Of a stretch of DNA of 64,000 nucleotides, positions 1 to 8,420 are shown in pieces (the first letter of the stretch is position 1; each line of letters starts with the position of its first letter). The notes under the pieces are model-generated. The model ran no database searches. It had not been told where the DNA came from and was given only the letters and a program-made list of their open reading frames with translations. This stretch comes from 3107 sp001483205 (GTDB lineage Bacteria; Pseudomonadota; Alphaproteobacteria; Rhodobacterales; Rhodobacteraceae): contig OZ219809.1 in NCBI GenBank assembly GCA_964291375.2, positions 372,001-436,000 on the forward strand, read 5' to 3'. The translations under genes were made by a program, and so were the position numbers.

Positions 1-891
1 GGGGCCTGTATAGGAGCGGTCATGGGACAGGGCCGGTATCCTGCGGCGGCATTCATCCACCTCTGACAGGTCGAGATCAACAAGGGTCACGCCCGGCTCT
101 GTCCCGCCATCGGCCAGAATCTCACCCCAGGGCGATACCGCCAGCGAATGGCCATAGGTCCGGCGCGGTTTGCCGGTGCTGACCGGGTGGTCGCCGCACT
201 GCGCCGGGGCCAGCACGAAACACCCGGCTTCGATTGCACGGGCGCGCAGCAGCACATGCCAGTGCGCGGCACCGGACACCGGGGAAAACGCCGCAGGCAC
301 GGTCAGAATGCGCGCCCCGGCACGGGCCAGTGCCCGATACAGATGCCCGAAACGGATGTCATAGCAGACCGACAGACCGACCGGGCCGAACGCTGCGGGC
401 ACCACCCGCGCCCGTGTGCCGGGGCGATAGCCTTCGGATTCCCGGAAGGTTTCGCTTTCGCTCAGGTCAACGTCGAACATGTGGATCTTGTCATAGCGCG
501 CCAGGATGCGCCCATTGGGGGCCACCATGAAAGAGCGGTTGGCGAAACGCCCGTCGGGGTCGCGGGTCTTCAGCGCCAGCGATCCGATCAGCAGCCAGAC
601 GCCAAGCGCCGCCGCGGTTTCGCGCAGGGCGGCAAGCGTCGGGTCGTCTTCCTCATGGTGCAGAACCGATTGCTGATGGCTGCGGCTTTGGGATACGCAA
701 TTCGTGACTTCCGGGGTCAGGATGAATGTTGCCCCCTGTTCTGCCGCCTGCTGCATATGCGCCTGAACCAGCGGGATGTTCTGTTCCGGCGCATCACCCG
801 AACAAAGCTGCACCAGCGCGGCGCGCAGCGGCGCGGACTGCGGGGTTTTGAGCGGGCTTGTGGCGGCAGCCGGGGTCATAAGGGCCGTCAT
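1..891 (-). CDS. Nit-family carbon-nitrogen hydrolase (partial, 3' end outside window)
   Basis: Nitrilase-superfamily amidase, probably of the Nit1/Nit2 type that hydrolyses deaminated glutathione or omega-amidic acids in the cytosol. The reading frame is open from the ATG at 891 to the window edge (297 codons seen, no stop). The three catalytic positions are visible: Glu in LTPEVTN, Lys in YDKIHMFDVD and Cys in SVCYDIRFG. After the Cys come the family segments AHWHVLLRARAIE and SLAVSPWGEIL. A nearby in-frame Met four codons later (MTALM) is an alternative start. Upstream on the same strand lies comF, separated by about 970 bp of repeat DNA. The exact substrate cannot be read from the sequence. 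Confidence 0.88.
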   Translation of the reverse strand, partial: MTALMTPAAATSPLKTPQSAPLRAALVQLCSGDAPEQNIPLVQAHMQQAAEQGATFILTPEVTNCVSQSRSHQQSVLHHEEDDPTLAALRETAAALGVWLLIGSLALKTRDPDGRFANRSFMVAPNGRILARYDKIHMFDVDLSESETFRESEGYRPGTRARVVPAAFGPVGLSVCYDIRFGHLYRALARAGARILTVPAAFSPVSGAAHWHVLLRARAIEAGCFVLAPAQCGDHPVSTGKPRRTYGHSLAVSPWGEILADGGTEPGVTLVDLDLSEVDECRRRIPALSHDRSYTGP

Positions 892-1860
892 ACCCGCCCG
901 CCTTCGCGCCGTCGATAAAAAAGACCTCTGCATGGTGGCGCGTCGGTGGCCAACCCGTCCCGCCCAGCAGAATGCGGGGCCGCACCTTATCCGCGGATAA
1001 GGTCAGTATCTCTGACCTATTGGCCTGACGCCCGGATTTTGAGTTCAGGCGGTGTTCCGCCCGGCAAATCGGGCCGTGGCTTATCCGCGGATAAGGTCAG
1101 TATCTCTGACCTATTGGCCTGACGCCCGGATTTTGAGTTCAGGCGGTGTTCCGCCCGGAAAATAGGGCTGTGGCTTATCCGCGGATAAGGTCAAAGGGGG
1201 CAGCTTACCCGCGGATAAGGCCAAGACCTTTGCATATTGGCACGTCAGTGGCCAACCCGTCCCGCCCGGTCGTAAGACCGGGCAGCGCCCGCCCCGCCCC
1301 ACGGCGGGCGCTTTGCACCCGCCGGGCCGGGCGCTGCCCTTTGGATTGTTCGCGCCTTCGCCCCCGGAAAGACCTCTGCATGTATAACCTGACACCCGGA
1401 TTTTGAGTTCAGGCGGTGTCCCGCCCGGCAAATCGGGCCGTGGCTTATCCGCGGATAAGGTCAAAGGGGGCGGTCTTATCCGCGGATAAGGTCAAGACCT
1501 TTCGCATATCGGCTCAGAAAGACCTCTGCATAGGGCTGTATCGCCCCACAAATGCCCCGCCCGGCGGCACGCCGGGCAGCGCCTTGGGGCTCCGCCCGTT
1601 CGGCCCTGAAACGGTCCACCGGACCGTTTCCGAGACGGGCCTCACCCCCCGGCGGGCGCTGCCCTTTGGATTGTTCGCGCCTTCGCCCCCGGAAAGACCT
1701 CTGCATGTATAACCTGACGCCCGGATTTTGAGTTCAGGCGGTGTTCCGCCCGGCAAATCGGGCCGTGGCTTATCCGCGGATAAGGGCAATGTCTCTGACA
1801 TATTGGCCCCGCCGGGCGGGACGGGTTGGCAGCCGATGCATCAGTATACAAAGACCTTGC
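892..1860. repeat. Mosaic repeat block with seven TTATCCGCGGATAA-type palindromes
   Basis: No gene is seen in this 969-bp gap. It is built from repeat modules: GACCTCTGCAT or near-matching ends near 923, 1225, 1372, 1497, 1520 and 1696; perfect CTTATCCGCGGATAAG at 986, 1080, 1174, 1444, 1475 and 1769; a one-sided variant CTTACCCGCGGATAAG at 1204; a module reading CTGACGCCCGGATTTTGAG then TTCAGGCGGTGT four times (near 1027, 1121, 1391, 1717); covarying hairpins at 1265-1311; and the GAAACGGTCC/GGACCGTTTC hairpin at 1608-1630. The short open frames here have no family resemblance. Segments of about 95 bp are repeated in tandem (984-1078 against 1078-1172), so local duplication has taken place. 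Confidence 0.85.
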
Positions 1861-2577
1861 TCAGGCATCCCTGGCCACCCGCGCCAGCACCAGAACCGTC
1901 ACCCCGGCGGCTCCGGCGGCGAGACAAGCCTCTGACGCGGCGGCAAGCGTCGCCCCCGATGTCATCACATCATCGACCAGCAGGAACCGTTTGCCCGCAA
2001 TCTCCCGCCGCCTGCGCGGATTGGCCCGGATCGCCCCCGCAAGCTCGGCAAAGCGCTGTTCACGCCCGGCGTCTTCCAGCGCCGCCGTCGGGCGGGAACG
2101 ATGCAGAAGGTCCGGGCAACAGCACAGCCCCGCACCCCGCGCCACCCCCTGCGCCAGCAGCGCCGCCTGGTTATAGCGCCGTCGCAAAAGCCGCGCCCAA
2201 TGCAGCGGCACCGGGGCAACGATCATATCCTTGCGAATCACATCTGCCCCGGCGCGCAGCATCCACCCGGCGGCAGGGCGGGCAAGCTCTGTCCGGTCGC
2301 CATGCTTCAGCGCCAGCACGATCTTTCGCGCCGTGCCGGTATAGACCATCGCCGCCCGTCCTGCCTGCCACGGGCGGGCGATCTTCAGGCAATCGTCGCA
2401 GACCTCGGCCCCCGGACCGGCAGGGCCGGGCAATGGCGCGCCGCATGTGTCACAGCGCGCCCCGGCAATGAACGGCGCATCCCGCCAGCACCCGCCGCAA
2501 AGGGCAAAATCCGCCTCAACCAGCGCCCCGCACCCCAGACACCGGGGCGGGAAAATCAATCGAAGCGCGCTTTGCAT
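1861..2577 (-). CDS. comF: ComF family protein (phosphoribosyltransferase-like)
   Basis: ComF/GntX family, 238 residues. The N-terminus carries four Cys pairs typical of the double zinc ribbon (C13/C16, C27/C30, C42/C45, C60/C63), followed by a type I phosphoribosyltransferase fold with the PRPP-loop motif VDDVMTSGAT at 201-210. In competent bacteria ComF helps single-stranded DNA enter the cytosol; in most proteobacteria its role is not firmly established. The start (MQSALRLIFPPRC) matches the usual start just before the first Cys pair. It is transcribed away from the methyltransferase gene at 2627, and only 49 bp separate the two starts. Confidence 0.9.
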   Translation of the reverse strand: MQSALRLIFPPRCLGCGALVEADFALCGGCWRDAPFIAGARCDTCGAPLPGPAGPGAEVCDDCLKIARPWQAGRAAMVYTGTARKIVLALKHGDRTELARPAAGWMLRAGADVIRKDMIVAPVPLHWARLLRRRYNQAALLAQGVARGAGLCCCPDLLHRSRPTAALEDAGREQRFAELAGAIRANPRRRREIAGKRFLLVDDVMTSGATLAAASEACLAAGAAGVTVLVLARVARDA

Positions 2578-2626
2578 CTCTGTCCCTGCCGGTTAGATAG
2601 GGCCGACGGCCACGAAGGGATTGCCC

Positions 2627-3451
2627 ATGACCTCTGCCCCCGACCTGACGGACCGCGCCGCCCTCTTGCGCAACCGTCTGCGCGCATCGGGTGATCCGGC
2701 CCTGTTCCTGCACGAAGACGTGGCGGACAACATTCAGCAAAGACTGAGCGAGGTTAACAAAGCGTTTACGTCACCCGCTGTCGTGACCGGTTTTCCCGGG
2801 GTCTGGACGGCGCGGATGCCACAGGCCCGCATCGCCCCCGATGACGACCTGCTGGCGCTGAAACCGCAGGCCCATGATCTGATCATTCACATGCTGGCGC
2901 TGCACTGGGCCGGTGATCCGGTGGGGCAGCTTGTGCAGTGCCGTCGCGCCCTCAGACCGGATGGTCTGTTCATCGGCGCGCTGTTCGGCGGGGCCACATT
3001 GCACGAGCTGCGCACCTGTCTGACCGGGGCAGAGGCAGAGCTGTCGGGCGGGATGTCGGCACGGGTGGCCCCGATGGCGGATGTCCGGGCGCTCGGCGGG
3101 CTGTTGCAGCGCGCCGGGTTCGCCATGCCGGTTGCGGATGCGGGGACGCGCACCGTGCTTTATGTCGATTTCTTCGGCCTGTTGCACGATTTGCGGGCAA
3201 TGGGAGAGGGTAACGCCCTGCAAGCGCGCCGCCGTCGCGCCACCGGGCGGGCGCTGTTTGCCCGCGCCGGGGCCAGGTATGAAGCGGCCTTCGCCCGGCC
3301 GGATGGTCGTTTGCCCGCGACCTTTGAGGTCATCACGCTGACGGGCTGGGCCCCTGCCGCCGGTCAGCCGAAGCCCCTGCGCCCCGGCTCTGCTGTCGCC
3401 CGGCTTGCTGATGCCGTGGGCGGGCGGGAATTTTCGCCGGGCGGTTCCTGA
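2627..3451 (+). CDS. SAM-dependent methyltransferase, BioC/class I-like
   Basis: 274 residues. The segment LDxxHDLIIHMLALHWAGDP followed by the RRALRPDGLFIGALFGG strand matches the post-motif region of class I methyltransferases related to BioC and to mitochondrial NDUFAF5. The usual GxGxG SAM loop is degenerate here (VVTGFPGVWTARMP occupies that place), which is common in the alphaproteobacterial relatives next to comF. The ATG at 2627 is chosen because GAAGGGA lies at a good distance; a TTG at 2621 is in frame. It probably shares a transcript with hemH, which starts 43 bp after its stop. The substrate is unknown. Confidence 0.75.
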   Translation: MTSAPDLTDRAALLRNRLRASGDPALFLHEDVADNIQQRLSEVNKAFTSPAVVTGFPGVWTARMPQARIAPDDDLLALKPQAHDLIIHMLALHWAGDPVGQLVQCRRALRPDGLFIGALFGGATLHELRTCLTGAEAELSGGMSARVAPMADVRALGGLLQRAGFAMPVADAGTRTVLYVDFFGLLHDLRAMGEGNALQARRRRATGRALFARAGARYEAAFARPDGRLPATFEVITLTGWAPAAGQPKPLRPGSAVARLADAVGGREFSPGGS

Positions 3452-3494
3452 ACCCGTCTTTACGCAATACCGAACCAGCGCAGGACATACTGAC

Positions 3495-4526
3495 ATGACT
3501 TCCCCTGTTCCCGCCGATCATCCGGCGATACTCCCCCCGAAAACCGGCATATTGCTTGCCAATCTCGGAACGCCGGACGGCTATGACTACCGGTCGATGC
3601 GGCGCTATCTGAACGAGTTTCTGTCTGACAGGCGGGTTATCGACTATCCGGCGTGGAAGTGGCAGCCGATCCTGCAAACCATCATCCTGACACGGCGGCC
3701 TTTCACCTCGGGCGCGGCCTATCGCAGCATCTGGAACCATGAGCGGGGCGAAAGCCCGCTGATGACGATCACCCGTGATCAGACGGACCGGCTGCGCGTC
3801 ATGTTGCAGGCGCAATATGGTGATGCGGTGATGGTCGATTTCTGTATGCGCTACGGCACCCCCTCAACCCGGTCGAAAGTCGGGGCGATGATTGACGCCG
3901 GGTGCCGGAAAATCCTGTTTTTCCCGCTCTATCCGCAATATGCGGGCGCAACCACCGCCACCGCGAATGATGCCTTTTTCCGGGCGCTGTCCCGCTGTGC
4001 GTGGCAACCCGCCGTGCGCACCGTTGCCGCCTATTTCGACAATGACGGCTATATCGACGCGCTGGCGCAATCGGTCGGGCGCGCCTATGGCGGGATGGCG
4101 ATGCGGCCTGATCATCTGATCGCGTCCTATCACGGAATGCCGGAGCGTTATCTGCGTCAGGGCGATCCCTATCATTGCCAGTGTCAAAAGACCTCTCGGC
4201 TGCTGAAGGAACGGCTCGGCTGGCCGGAGGGTGAGATCGTGACGACGTTCCAGTCCCGTTTCGGCCCGGAAGAGTGGCTAAAACCCTATACGGTGGAAGA
4301 GGTCGCGCGGCTGGCCCGGGGCGGCAAGCGGAATATCGCGGTTGTCGCGCCCGCCTTTTCCGCCGATTGCATCGAGACGCTGGAAGAGATCAACGGCGAG
4401 ATTCGCGAGAGCTTTCTGGAGGCGGGCGGGGAGACCTTCACCTATATTCCCTGTCTCAACGGGGATGACGCGCATATCCGGGCGCTGGCGGGGATTGTTT
4501 CGGACAATCTCGCCGGGTGGGGGTGA
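3495..4526 (+). CDS. hemH: Ferrochelatase
   Basis: Inserts ferrous iron into protoporphyrin IX, the last step of haem synthesis. 343 residues, normal for the family. Diagnostic segments are ILLANLGTPDGYDY at the N-terminus, the metal-site strand SYHGMPERYLRQGDPYHCQC, FQSRFGPEEWLKPYT, and the C-terminal VVAPAFSADCIETLEEI. The open frame extends upstream into the methyltransferase gene, but the ATG at 3495 gives the family-typical N-terminus and lies 43 bp after the previous stop. Haem supply fits the oxidase subunit gene at 8215, though the two are not in one operon. Confidence 0.96.
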   Translation: MTSPVPADHPAILPPKTGILLANLGTPDGYDYRSMRRYLNEFLSDRRVIDYPAWKWQPILQTIILTRRPFTSGAAYRSIWNHERGESPLMTITRDQTDRLRVMLQAQYGDAVMVDFCMRYGTPSTRSKVGAMIDAGCRKILFFPLYPQYAGATTATANDAFFRALSRCAWQPAVRTVAAYFDNDGYIDALAQSVGRAYGGMAMRPDHLIASYHGMPERYLRQGDPYHCQCQKTSRLLKERLGWPEGEIVTTFQSRFGPEEWLKPYTVEEVARLARGGKRNIAVVAPAFSADCIETLEEINGEIRESFLEAGGETFTYIPCLNGDDAHIRALAGIVSDNLAGWG

Positions 4527-4543
4527 GCGTATTGGCTGGTGAA

Positions 4544-4754
4544 GACCTCTGCATATAATAGCGCACCGGCGGCCAACTTGTCCCGCCCGGCGGAACGTCG
4601 GGCAGCGCCTGCCTGCCCCCCGGCAGGCGCTTTTAACGCCTCAACATGTTGGAACGTATGGAATTTGTAGCAAGACCATCGCCAGTGTGAAGTATTGAGA
4701 AAAGCGCCCGCCCAGGCAGGCGGCTGCCCGGCTCGGTCAATATGCGAGAGGTCT
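4544..4754. repeat. MITE-like repeat unit with GACCTCTGCAT inverted ends
   Basis: A 211-bp unit between hemH and riboflavin synthase. Left end GACCTCTGCATATAATAGCG, right end TATGCGAGAGGTCT (one extra base in the inverted match). Inside are the hairpin CCCGGCGGAACGTCGGGC, the stem AGCGCCTGCC/GGCAGGCGCT, a conserved core that in other copies reads TATGGACTTTATGGCAAGACC, and a right arm AAAGCGCCCGCCCAGGCAGG that is the inverted counterpart of the left arm. Same architecture as 35906-36113 and 49553-49758. It lies between the 3' ends of two convergent genes, so it may act as a terminator in either direction. Confidence 0.82.
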
Positions 4755-4800
4755 CATCTGACATGAAGCGCGGGGCGCGCGCCCGCCCAGACCGAAGCGC

Positions 4801-5388
4801 TCAGTCCCGTTCCCCGAGCCGGGCAACATAGCGCGCCAGCGTATCGACCTCCAGGTTGATCCGCGCCCCCACCCGCGCATCCCCCCAGGTCGTCACCCGC
4901 TTGGTGTGCGGAATGAAGTTTATGCCAAAGCGCCGCCCCTCGACCTCGTTCACCGTCAGCGATGCGCCGTTCAGCGCCACCGACCCCTTGGGCGCGATGA
5001 ACCGGGCAAGCGCGTCGGGGGCCTCAAACGTCACCCGTGTGCTGTCGCCCTCGTCGCGCATCCCGACAATCACCGCCACCCCGTCCACATGGCCGGAAAC
5101 GATATGGCCGCCCAACTCATCCCCGACCCTCAGCGCGCGCTCCAGATTGATCCGCCGCCCGACGGCCCAATCGGCAAGGTTGGTCTTTGACACCGTTTCG
5201 GCAGAGATGTCGGCCCCGAACCAGCCCGGCCCGGCCTCGGCCACGGTCAGGCACACCCCGTCGCAGGCGACCGACGCGCCGCGTTCGATGATCGCCGCCT
5301 CGTCACCGGTGGCGACCCGCGCCCGCATATCGCCGCGCCGCTCAAGGGCGGTGATCGTGCCGGTGCCGGTGATGATGCCTGTAAACAT
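4801..5388 (-). CDS. ribE: Riboflavin synthase, alpha chain
   Basis: Dismutates two 6,7-dimethyl-8-ribityllumazine molecules to riboflavin. 195 residues in two similar lumazine-binding barrels. The N-terminal signature MFTGIITGTGTI fixes the start at 5388 although the open frame runs further upstream. The repeated barrel motifs are seen: VACDGVCLTVAEAG with GGHIVSGHVDGV, and VALNGASLTVNEVEG. It stands alone on this strand; the divergent aminopeptidase P gene starts 188 bp away, and a repeat fragment lies between them. Confidence 0.95.
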   Translation of the reverse strand: MFTGIITGTGTITALERRGDMRARVATGDEAAIIERGASVACDGVCLTVAEAGPGWFGADISAETVSKTNLADWAVGRRINLERALRVGDELGGHIVSGHVDGVAVIVGMRDEGDSTRVTFEAPDALARFIAPKGSVALNGASLTVNEVEGRRFGINFIPHTKRVTTWGDARVGARINLEVDTLARYVARLGERD

Positions 5389-5463
5389 GGGAGTGCTCCG
5401 CCCTGATGCGCGCTGTCGTGGTAGCCCGGCCTTGGGGCCGCTGCAAGCCCCCCTGCCGGGCAA

Positions 5464-5520
5464 ACCTCTGCATATTGGCGCATTGGTGGCCAACCCGTCC
5501 GGCACGGGTGGTTGCGCGCC
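5464..5520. repeat. Solo repeat end between ribE and aminopeptidase P
   Basis: The sequence AACCTCTGCATATTGGCGCA followed by TTGGTGGCCAACCCGTCC is one end of the intergenic repeat family without its partner. It sits in the divergent ribE/aminopeptidase promoter region, so it may lie within both 5' untranslated regions. Confidence 0.65.
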
Positions 5521-5576
5521 CCGCGCCCCGCCGGATATGGTGCCGTGAACATCCCCGCCACAGAGCACCCCCGCCC

Positions 5577-7379
5577 ATGTTTCAGACCTTTGAAAGCCCT
5601 GTCCGCCCCGAAGACGGCCCGCCCCGGCTGGCGCGCCTCAGACACCGGATGGCCGGGCAGGGGCTTTCGGCCTTTCTGGTTCCGCGCACCGACGCCCACC
5701 AGGGGGAATTTGTCGCCGCCCGCGATGAACGGCTAAGCTGGCTGACCGGCTTTACCGGGTCCGCCGGGTTCTGCGCCGTGCTGGCGGATGCGGCGGGGGT
5801 CTTCATCGACGGGCGCTATCGGCTTCAGGTGAAACAGCAGGTGGATACCGCCCATTTCACCCCGGTCCCGTGGCCCGAGACCGCCCTTGACGATTGGCTG
5901 AAACAGCGCCTGACTGCCGGGGCCACGGTGGGCTATGACCCGTGGCTGCACAGCCATCATCAGATCAGCGCGCTGCAAAAGGCGCTGGCCGGGGCCGGAA
6001 TCACCCTGATCGCCACCGACAACCCGGTTGACCTGATCCGGGACGACCTGCCCGCCGCGCCGACGGGACAGGTTGCCGTTCACCCGCCCGAGCACGCCGG
6101 GGAAAGCCACGACAGCAAGCGATCCCGCCTGTCGGCAGCGCTCAGGGACGACGGGCTGGCGGCGGCGGTCCTGACCCTTCCCGACAGTATCGCGTGGCTG
6201 CTGAACATCCGTGGCAGCGATGTCCCCCGCACCCCGGTCGTCCACGCCTTTGCAATCCTGCACGGGGATGGGAGGGTTGATCTGTTCGTGGCCGGGGCCA
6301 AGCTCGGTGAAGAGGTGCGCGCGCATCTGGGGCAGAGTGTAACGCTCCGCCCGCCGGAGGCATTCGGGCGTGCGCTCCACGACCTGTCGGGGCGCATCCT
6401 GCTCGACAAGGACAGCGTGCCGATGCAGGTGGTGCTGTGCCTGGGCGCGGGCGCGGAACCGGTTTTCAGCCGCGACCCCTGCATCCTGCCCAAGGCGCGC
6501 AAAAACCCGGCAGAGATTGCCGGGGCGGGCAAAGCCCATCTGCGCGACGGTGCGGCGATGGCCGGGTTTCTGGCCTGGCTGGAGGCCGAGGCCCCCGGCG
6601 GCGGTCTGACCGAGATTGATGTGGTCCGCAGGCTTGAGGGCTTTCGCCGGGCGACGGGGGCGTTGCGCGACATCAGTTTCGACACGATCTGCGGTGCGGG
6701 GGCCAATGGCGCAATCGTCCATTACCGGGTGACGCGGCAGAGCAACCGGCGGATCAGGCCCGGCGACCTGTTGCTTGTGGACAGCGGCGGGCAGTATCCC
6801 GACGGCACCACCGACATCACCCGCACCATTGCCGTCGGCGCGGTGGGGGAGGAGGAAAGAACCTGCTTTACCCGCGTCCTGCAAGGCATGATTGCGATGT
6901 CGCGGGTGCGCTGGCCGAAAGGTCTGGCCGGGCGTGATCTGGATGCGCTGGCCCGGATGCCGCTGTGGTTGGCGGGGCAGGATTATGATCATGGCACCGG
7001 CCACGGGGTCGGCGCGTATCTGAATGTCCATGAAGGCCCGGCCCGCCTGTCGCGGCTCTCTGCCGTCCCGCTGGAGCCGGGGATGATCCTGTCGAATGAG
7101 CCGGGATATTATCGCGAGGGCGCGTTTGGCATCCGTATCGAGAATCTGGTGGTTGTCGAACCTGCGCCAGACCTGCCCGGCGGGGACGGGCGCGAGATGC
7201 TGCATTTTCGCACCCTGACATATGCGCCGATTGACCGGCGGCTGATACGGGTTGAGATGCTGACCCCGGCAGAGCGGGGTTGGCTTGATGACTATCACGG
7301 CAGAACTCTGGCGCTGCTTGAGGGCCGGGTCAGTGCCGGTTGCCGGGGCTGGCTGAGGGCGGCCTGCGCGCCATTGTGA
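5577..7379 (+). CDS. pepP: Aminopeptidase P family protein (Xaa-Pro aminopeptidase, M24B)
   Basis: Removes N-terminal residues that precede proline; dinuclear metallopeptidase. 600 residues, the long three-domain form (two creatinase-type N-terminal domains plus the pita-bread catalytic domain) rather than the ~440-residue E. coli type. Metal ligands and neighbours are visible: LLVDSGGQYPDGTTDITRT (two Asp), HGTGHGVGAYLNVHEGP (His), NEPGYY (Glu) and IRIENLVVV (Glu). The start is ATG 5577 (MFQTFESPVRPEDGPPRL); the upstream open frame reads through repeat DNA and is not used. Followed by repeat DNA and DUF6173. Confidence 0.92.
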   Translation: MFQTFESPVRPEDGPPRLARLRHRMAGQGLSAFLVPRTDAHQGEFVAARDERLSWLTGFTGSAGFCAVLADAAGVFIDGRYRLQVKQQVDTAHFTPVPWPETALDDWLKQRLTAGATVGYDPWLHSHHQISALQKALAGAGITLIATDNPVDLIRDDLPAAPTGQVAVHPPEHAGESHDSKRSRLSAALRDDGLAAAVLTLPDSIAWLLNIRGSDVPRTPVVHAFAILHGDGRVDLFVAGAKLGEEVRAHLGQSVTLRPPEAFGRALHDLSGRILLDKDSVPMQVVLCLGAGAEPVFSRDPCILPKARKNPAEIAGAGKAHLRDGAAMAGFLAWLEAEAPGGGLTEIDVVRRLEGFRRATGALRDISFDTICGAGANGAIVHYRVTRQSNRRIRPGDLLLVDSGGQYPDGTTDITRTIAVGAVGEEERTCFTRVLQGMIAMSRVRWPKGLAGRDLDALARMPLWLAGQDYDHGTGHGVGAYLNVHEGPARLSRLSAVPLEPGMILSNEPGYYREGAFGIRIENLVVVEPAPDLPGGDGREMLHFRTLTYAPIDRRLIRVEMLTPAERGWLDDYHGRTLALLEGRVSAGCRGWLRAACAPL

Positions 7380-7393
7380 TCGGGGGCGGGGCC

Positions 7394-7608
7394 GGGACTT
7401 GGACTCAAATCCAAGCGTCAGGCTATATGCAAGACCTCTGCATAAGGGCGTATCACCCCCCAAATGTCCCGCCCGGCGGAACGCCGGGCAGCGCCCGCCC
7501 CGCCCCATGGCGGGCGCTTTGCACCCGCCGGGCCGGGCGCTGCCCTCACCATTCTTGTGAAACCCATCACCCGTATCTCCGCCAGCCCCGGACATCATGC
7601 AGAGGTCT
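7394..7608. repeat. Repeat unit with inverted GACCTCTGCAT ends plus leader module
   Basis: At 7394-7425 is the module GGGACTTGGACTCAAATCC then CAAGCGTCAGGCTATA. A unit then runs from GACCTCTGCATAAGG (7433) to ATGCAGAGGTCT (ending 7608), about 176 bp, enclosing the hairpin CCCGGCGGAACGCCGGGC, the stem AGCGCCCGCC/GGCGGGCGCT and TTGCACCCGCCGGGCCGGGC. This copy lacks the TATGGACTTTATGG core, so two subfamilies share the same ends. Confidence 0.8.
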
Positions 7609-7682
7609 CAGAGGCCATCAATACGGGCTTGCCTTGGCCGCAGCAATCGCGCATCACCATGGCAAGGCAGAAGGGAAGCGCA

Positions 7683-8147
7683 ATGAGCGACAAGACCACA
7701 ACGCCCGCAGACACCGCCGGGGCAGAGGCGCCCCCCCGCGCCCATACAGTGCGCTGCAACCCCGACGGCAGCCTCAGCCGGGATGCCGACGATGACCTGC
7801 CGAAAGCGGTGGCCAAAACGCCGGTTCAGCACAAAAGCCCCGCGCGGTGGGCCTATGAGCGGATCATCCTCTATATCCGCAATTTTGAACAGCAGCTTGA
7901 TAATGAGCACGAGGTGGCGATTGGCTTTGCCGGGGGCGATGCCGGGGTGATCCGCATTGAGGGCCTCGGATTCTTTGACCCGGACATCGTGACCTATCAC
8001 GGCACCGACCAGAACGGCGTCAAGACCCAACTCATCCAGCATGTGAGCCAGTTGAACGTGATGCTGCGCGCCTTGCCCCGCCAGCAGGGGCGCAAAGAAC
8101 CCGCCCGCATCGGGTTCCGTCTGGCCGAAGACCTGGAAAGTGACTGA
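7683..8147 (+). CDS. DUF6173 family protein
   Basis: 154 residues. The region after about residue 50, with SPARWAYERIILYIRNFEQQ, IGFAGGDAGVIRIEGLGFFDPD and LNVMLRALPR, matches the conserved Rhodobacteraceae family annotated as DUF6173; the first 45 residues are polar and probably disordered. No signal peptide or membrane segment. Function unknown. The ATG at 7683 follows AGAAGGGAAG. The small oxidase subunit gene follows 67 bp later on the same strand, a neighbourhood I recall from related genomes. Confidence 0.75.
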   Translation: MSDKTTTPADTAGAEAPPRAHTVRCNPDGSLSRDADDDLPKAVAKTPVQHKSPARWAYERIILYIRNFEQQLDNEHEVAIGFAGGDAGVIRIEGLGFFDPDIVTYHGTDQNGVKTQLIQHVSQLNVMLRALPRQQGRKEPARIGFRLAEDLESD

Positions 8148-8214
8148 TCAAGGGTGACAGCGGGGGCGGTTTCGGCTAATCAGCCGGAACATCCCGGTAA
8201 AGGAGCGATCTGTG

Positions 8215-8355
8215 ATGGCAGAACATGAACATGAACATGGCTCGATGGACATCTCGGTTCAGGAAAAGACCTATGCCGGATTCATCCGGGCCACGGTGAT
8301 CGTCGTGGCGGTGACGGTTTTTGTCCTGCTGTTTCTGGCTGTCTTCAACAGTTGA
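8215..8355 (+). CDS. aa3-type cytochrome c oxidase subunit IV
   Basis: A 46-residue protein. The His-rich start MAEHEHEHGSMDISVQEKTY is followed by one hydrophobic helix ending LLFLAVFNS. This is the layout of the bacterial aa3 oxidase subunit IV family, a single-helix accessory subunit packed against the Paracoccus/Rhodobacter-type oxidase in the inner membrane. The ATG at 8215 is preceded by AAAGGAGCGATCTGTG. The other oxidase genes are not in the window, as is usual for this subunit. Confidence 0.88.
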   Translation: MAEHEHEHGSMDISVQEKTYAGFIRATVIVVAVTVFVLLFLAVFNS

Positions 8356-8420
8356 TATGGCCGGAATACAGGCAAAAGATCCCTGCATATTGACTGGGCC
8401 GGGCCGCGCCGTTTCACCCC

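Noticed and set aside
148..918. Plus-strand frame overlapping the Nit amidase
   Set aside because: It is the shadow of a gene with all catalytic motifs on the other strand.
986..1001. CCGCGG in the palindrome as a restriction-modification target
   Set aside because: The conserved length is 16 bp with a fixed neighbour, far longer than a six-base enzyme site.
984..1003. TTATCCGCGGATAA read as back-to-back DnaA boxes (TTATCC of TTATCCACA)
   Set aside because: The essential CACA part of the box is absent in all copies, and sites occur in many gaps rather than in one AT-rich origin-like region.
1111..1801. Open frames of 60-120 codons in the repeat block, several sharing LSADK or KDLCM segments
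   Set aside because: The shared peptides come from translating the palindrome and repeat ends; frames occur on both strands, have no ribosome sites and no conserved domain.
892..1860. Direct-repeat array as a CRISPR
   Set aside because: Repeat spacing is irregular, modules are palindromic and mixed, there are no unique equal-length spacers and no cas genes.
5733..7598. 621-codon minus-strand frame across aminopeptidase P
   Set aside because: Antisense shadow of a gene with intact metal-binding motifs; His/Arg/Gln-rich translation is typical of such shadows.
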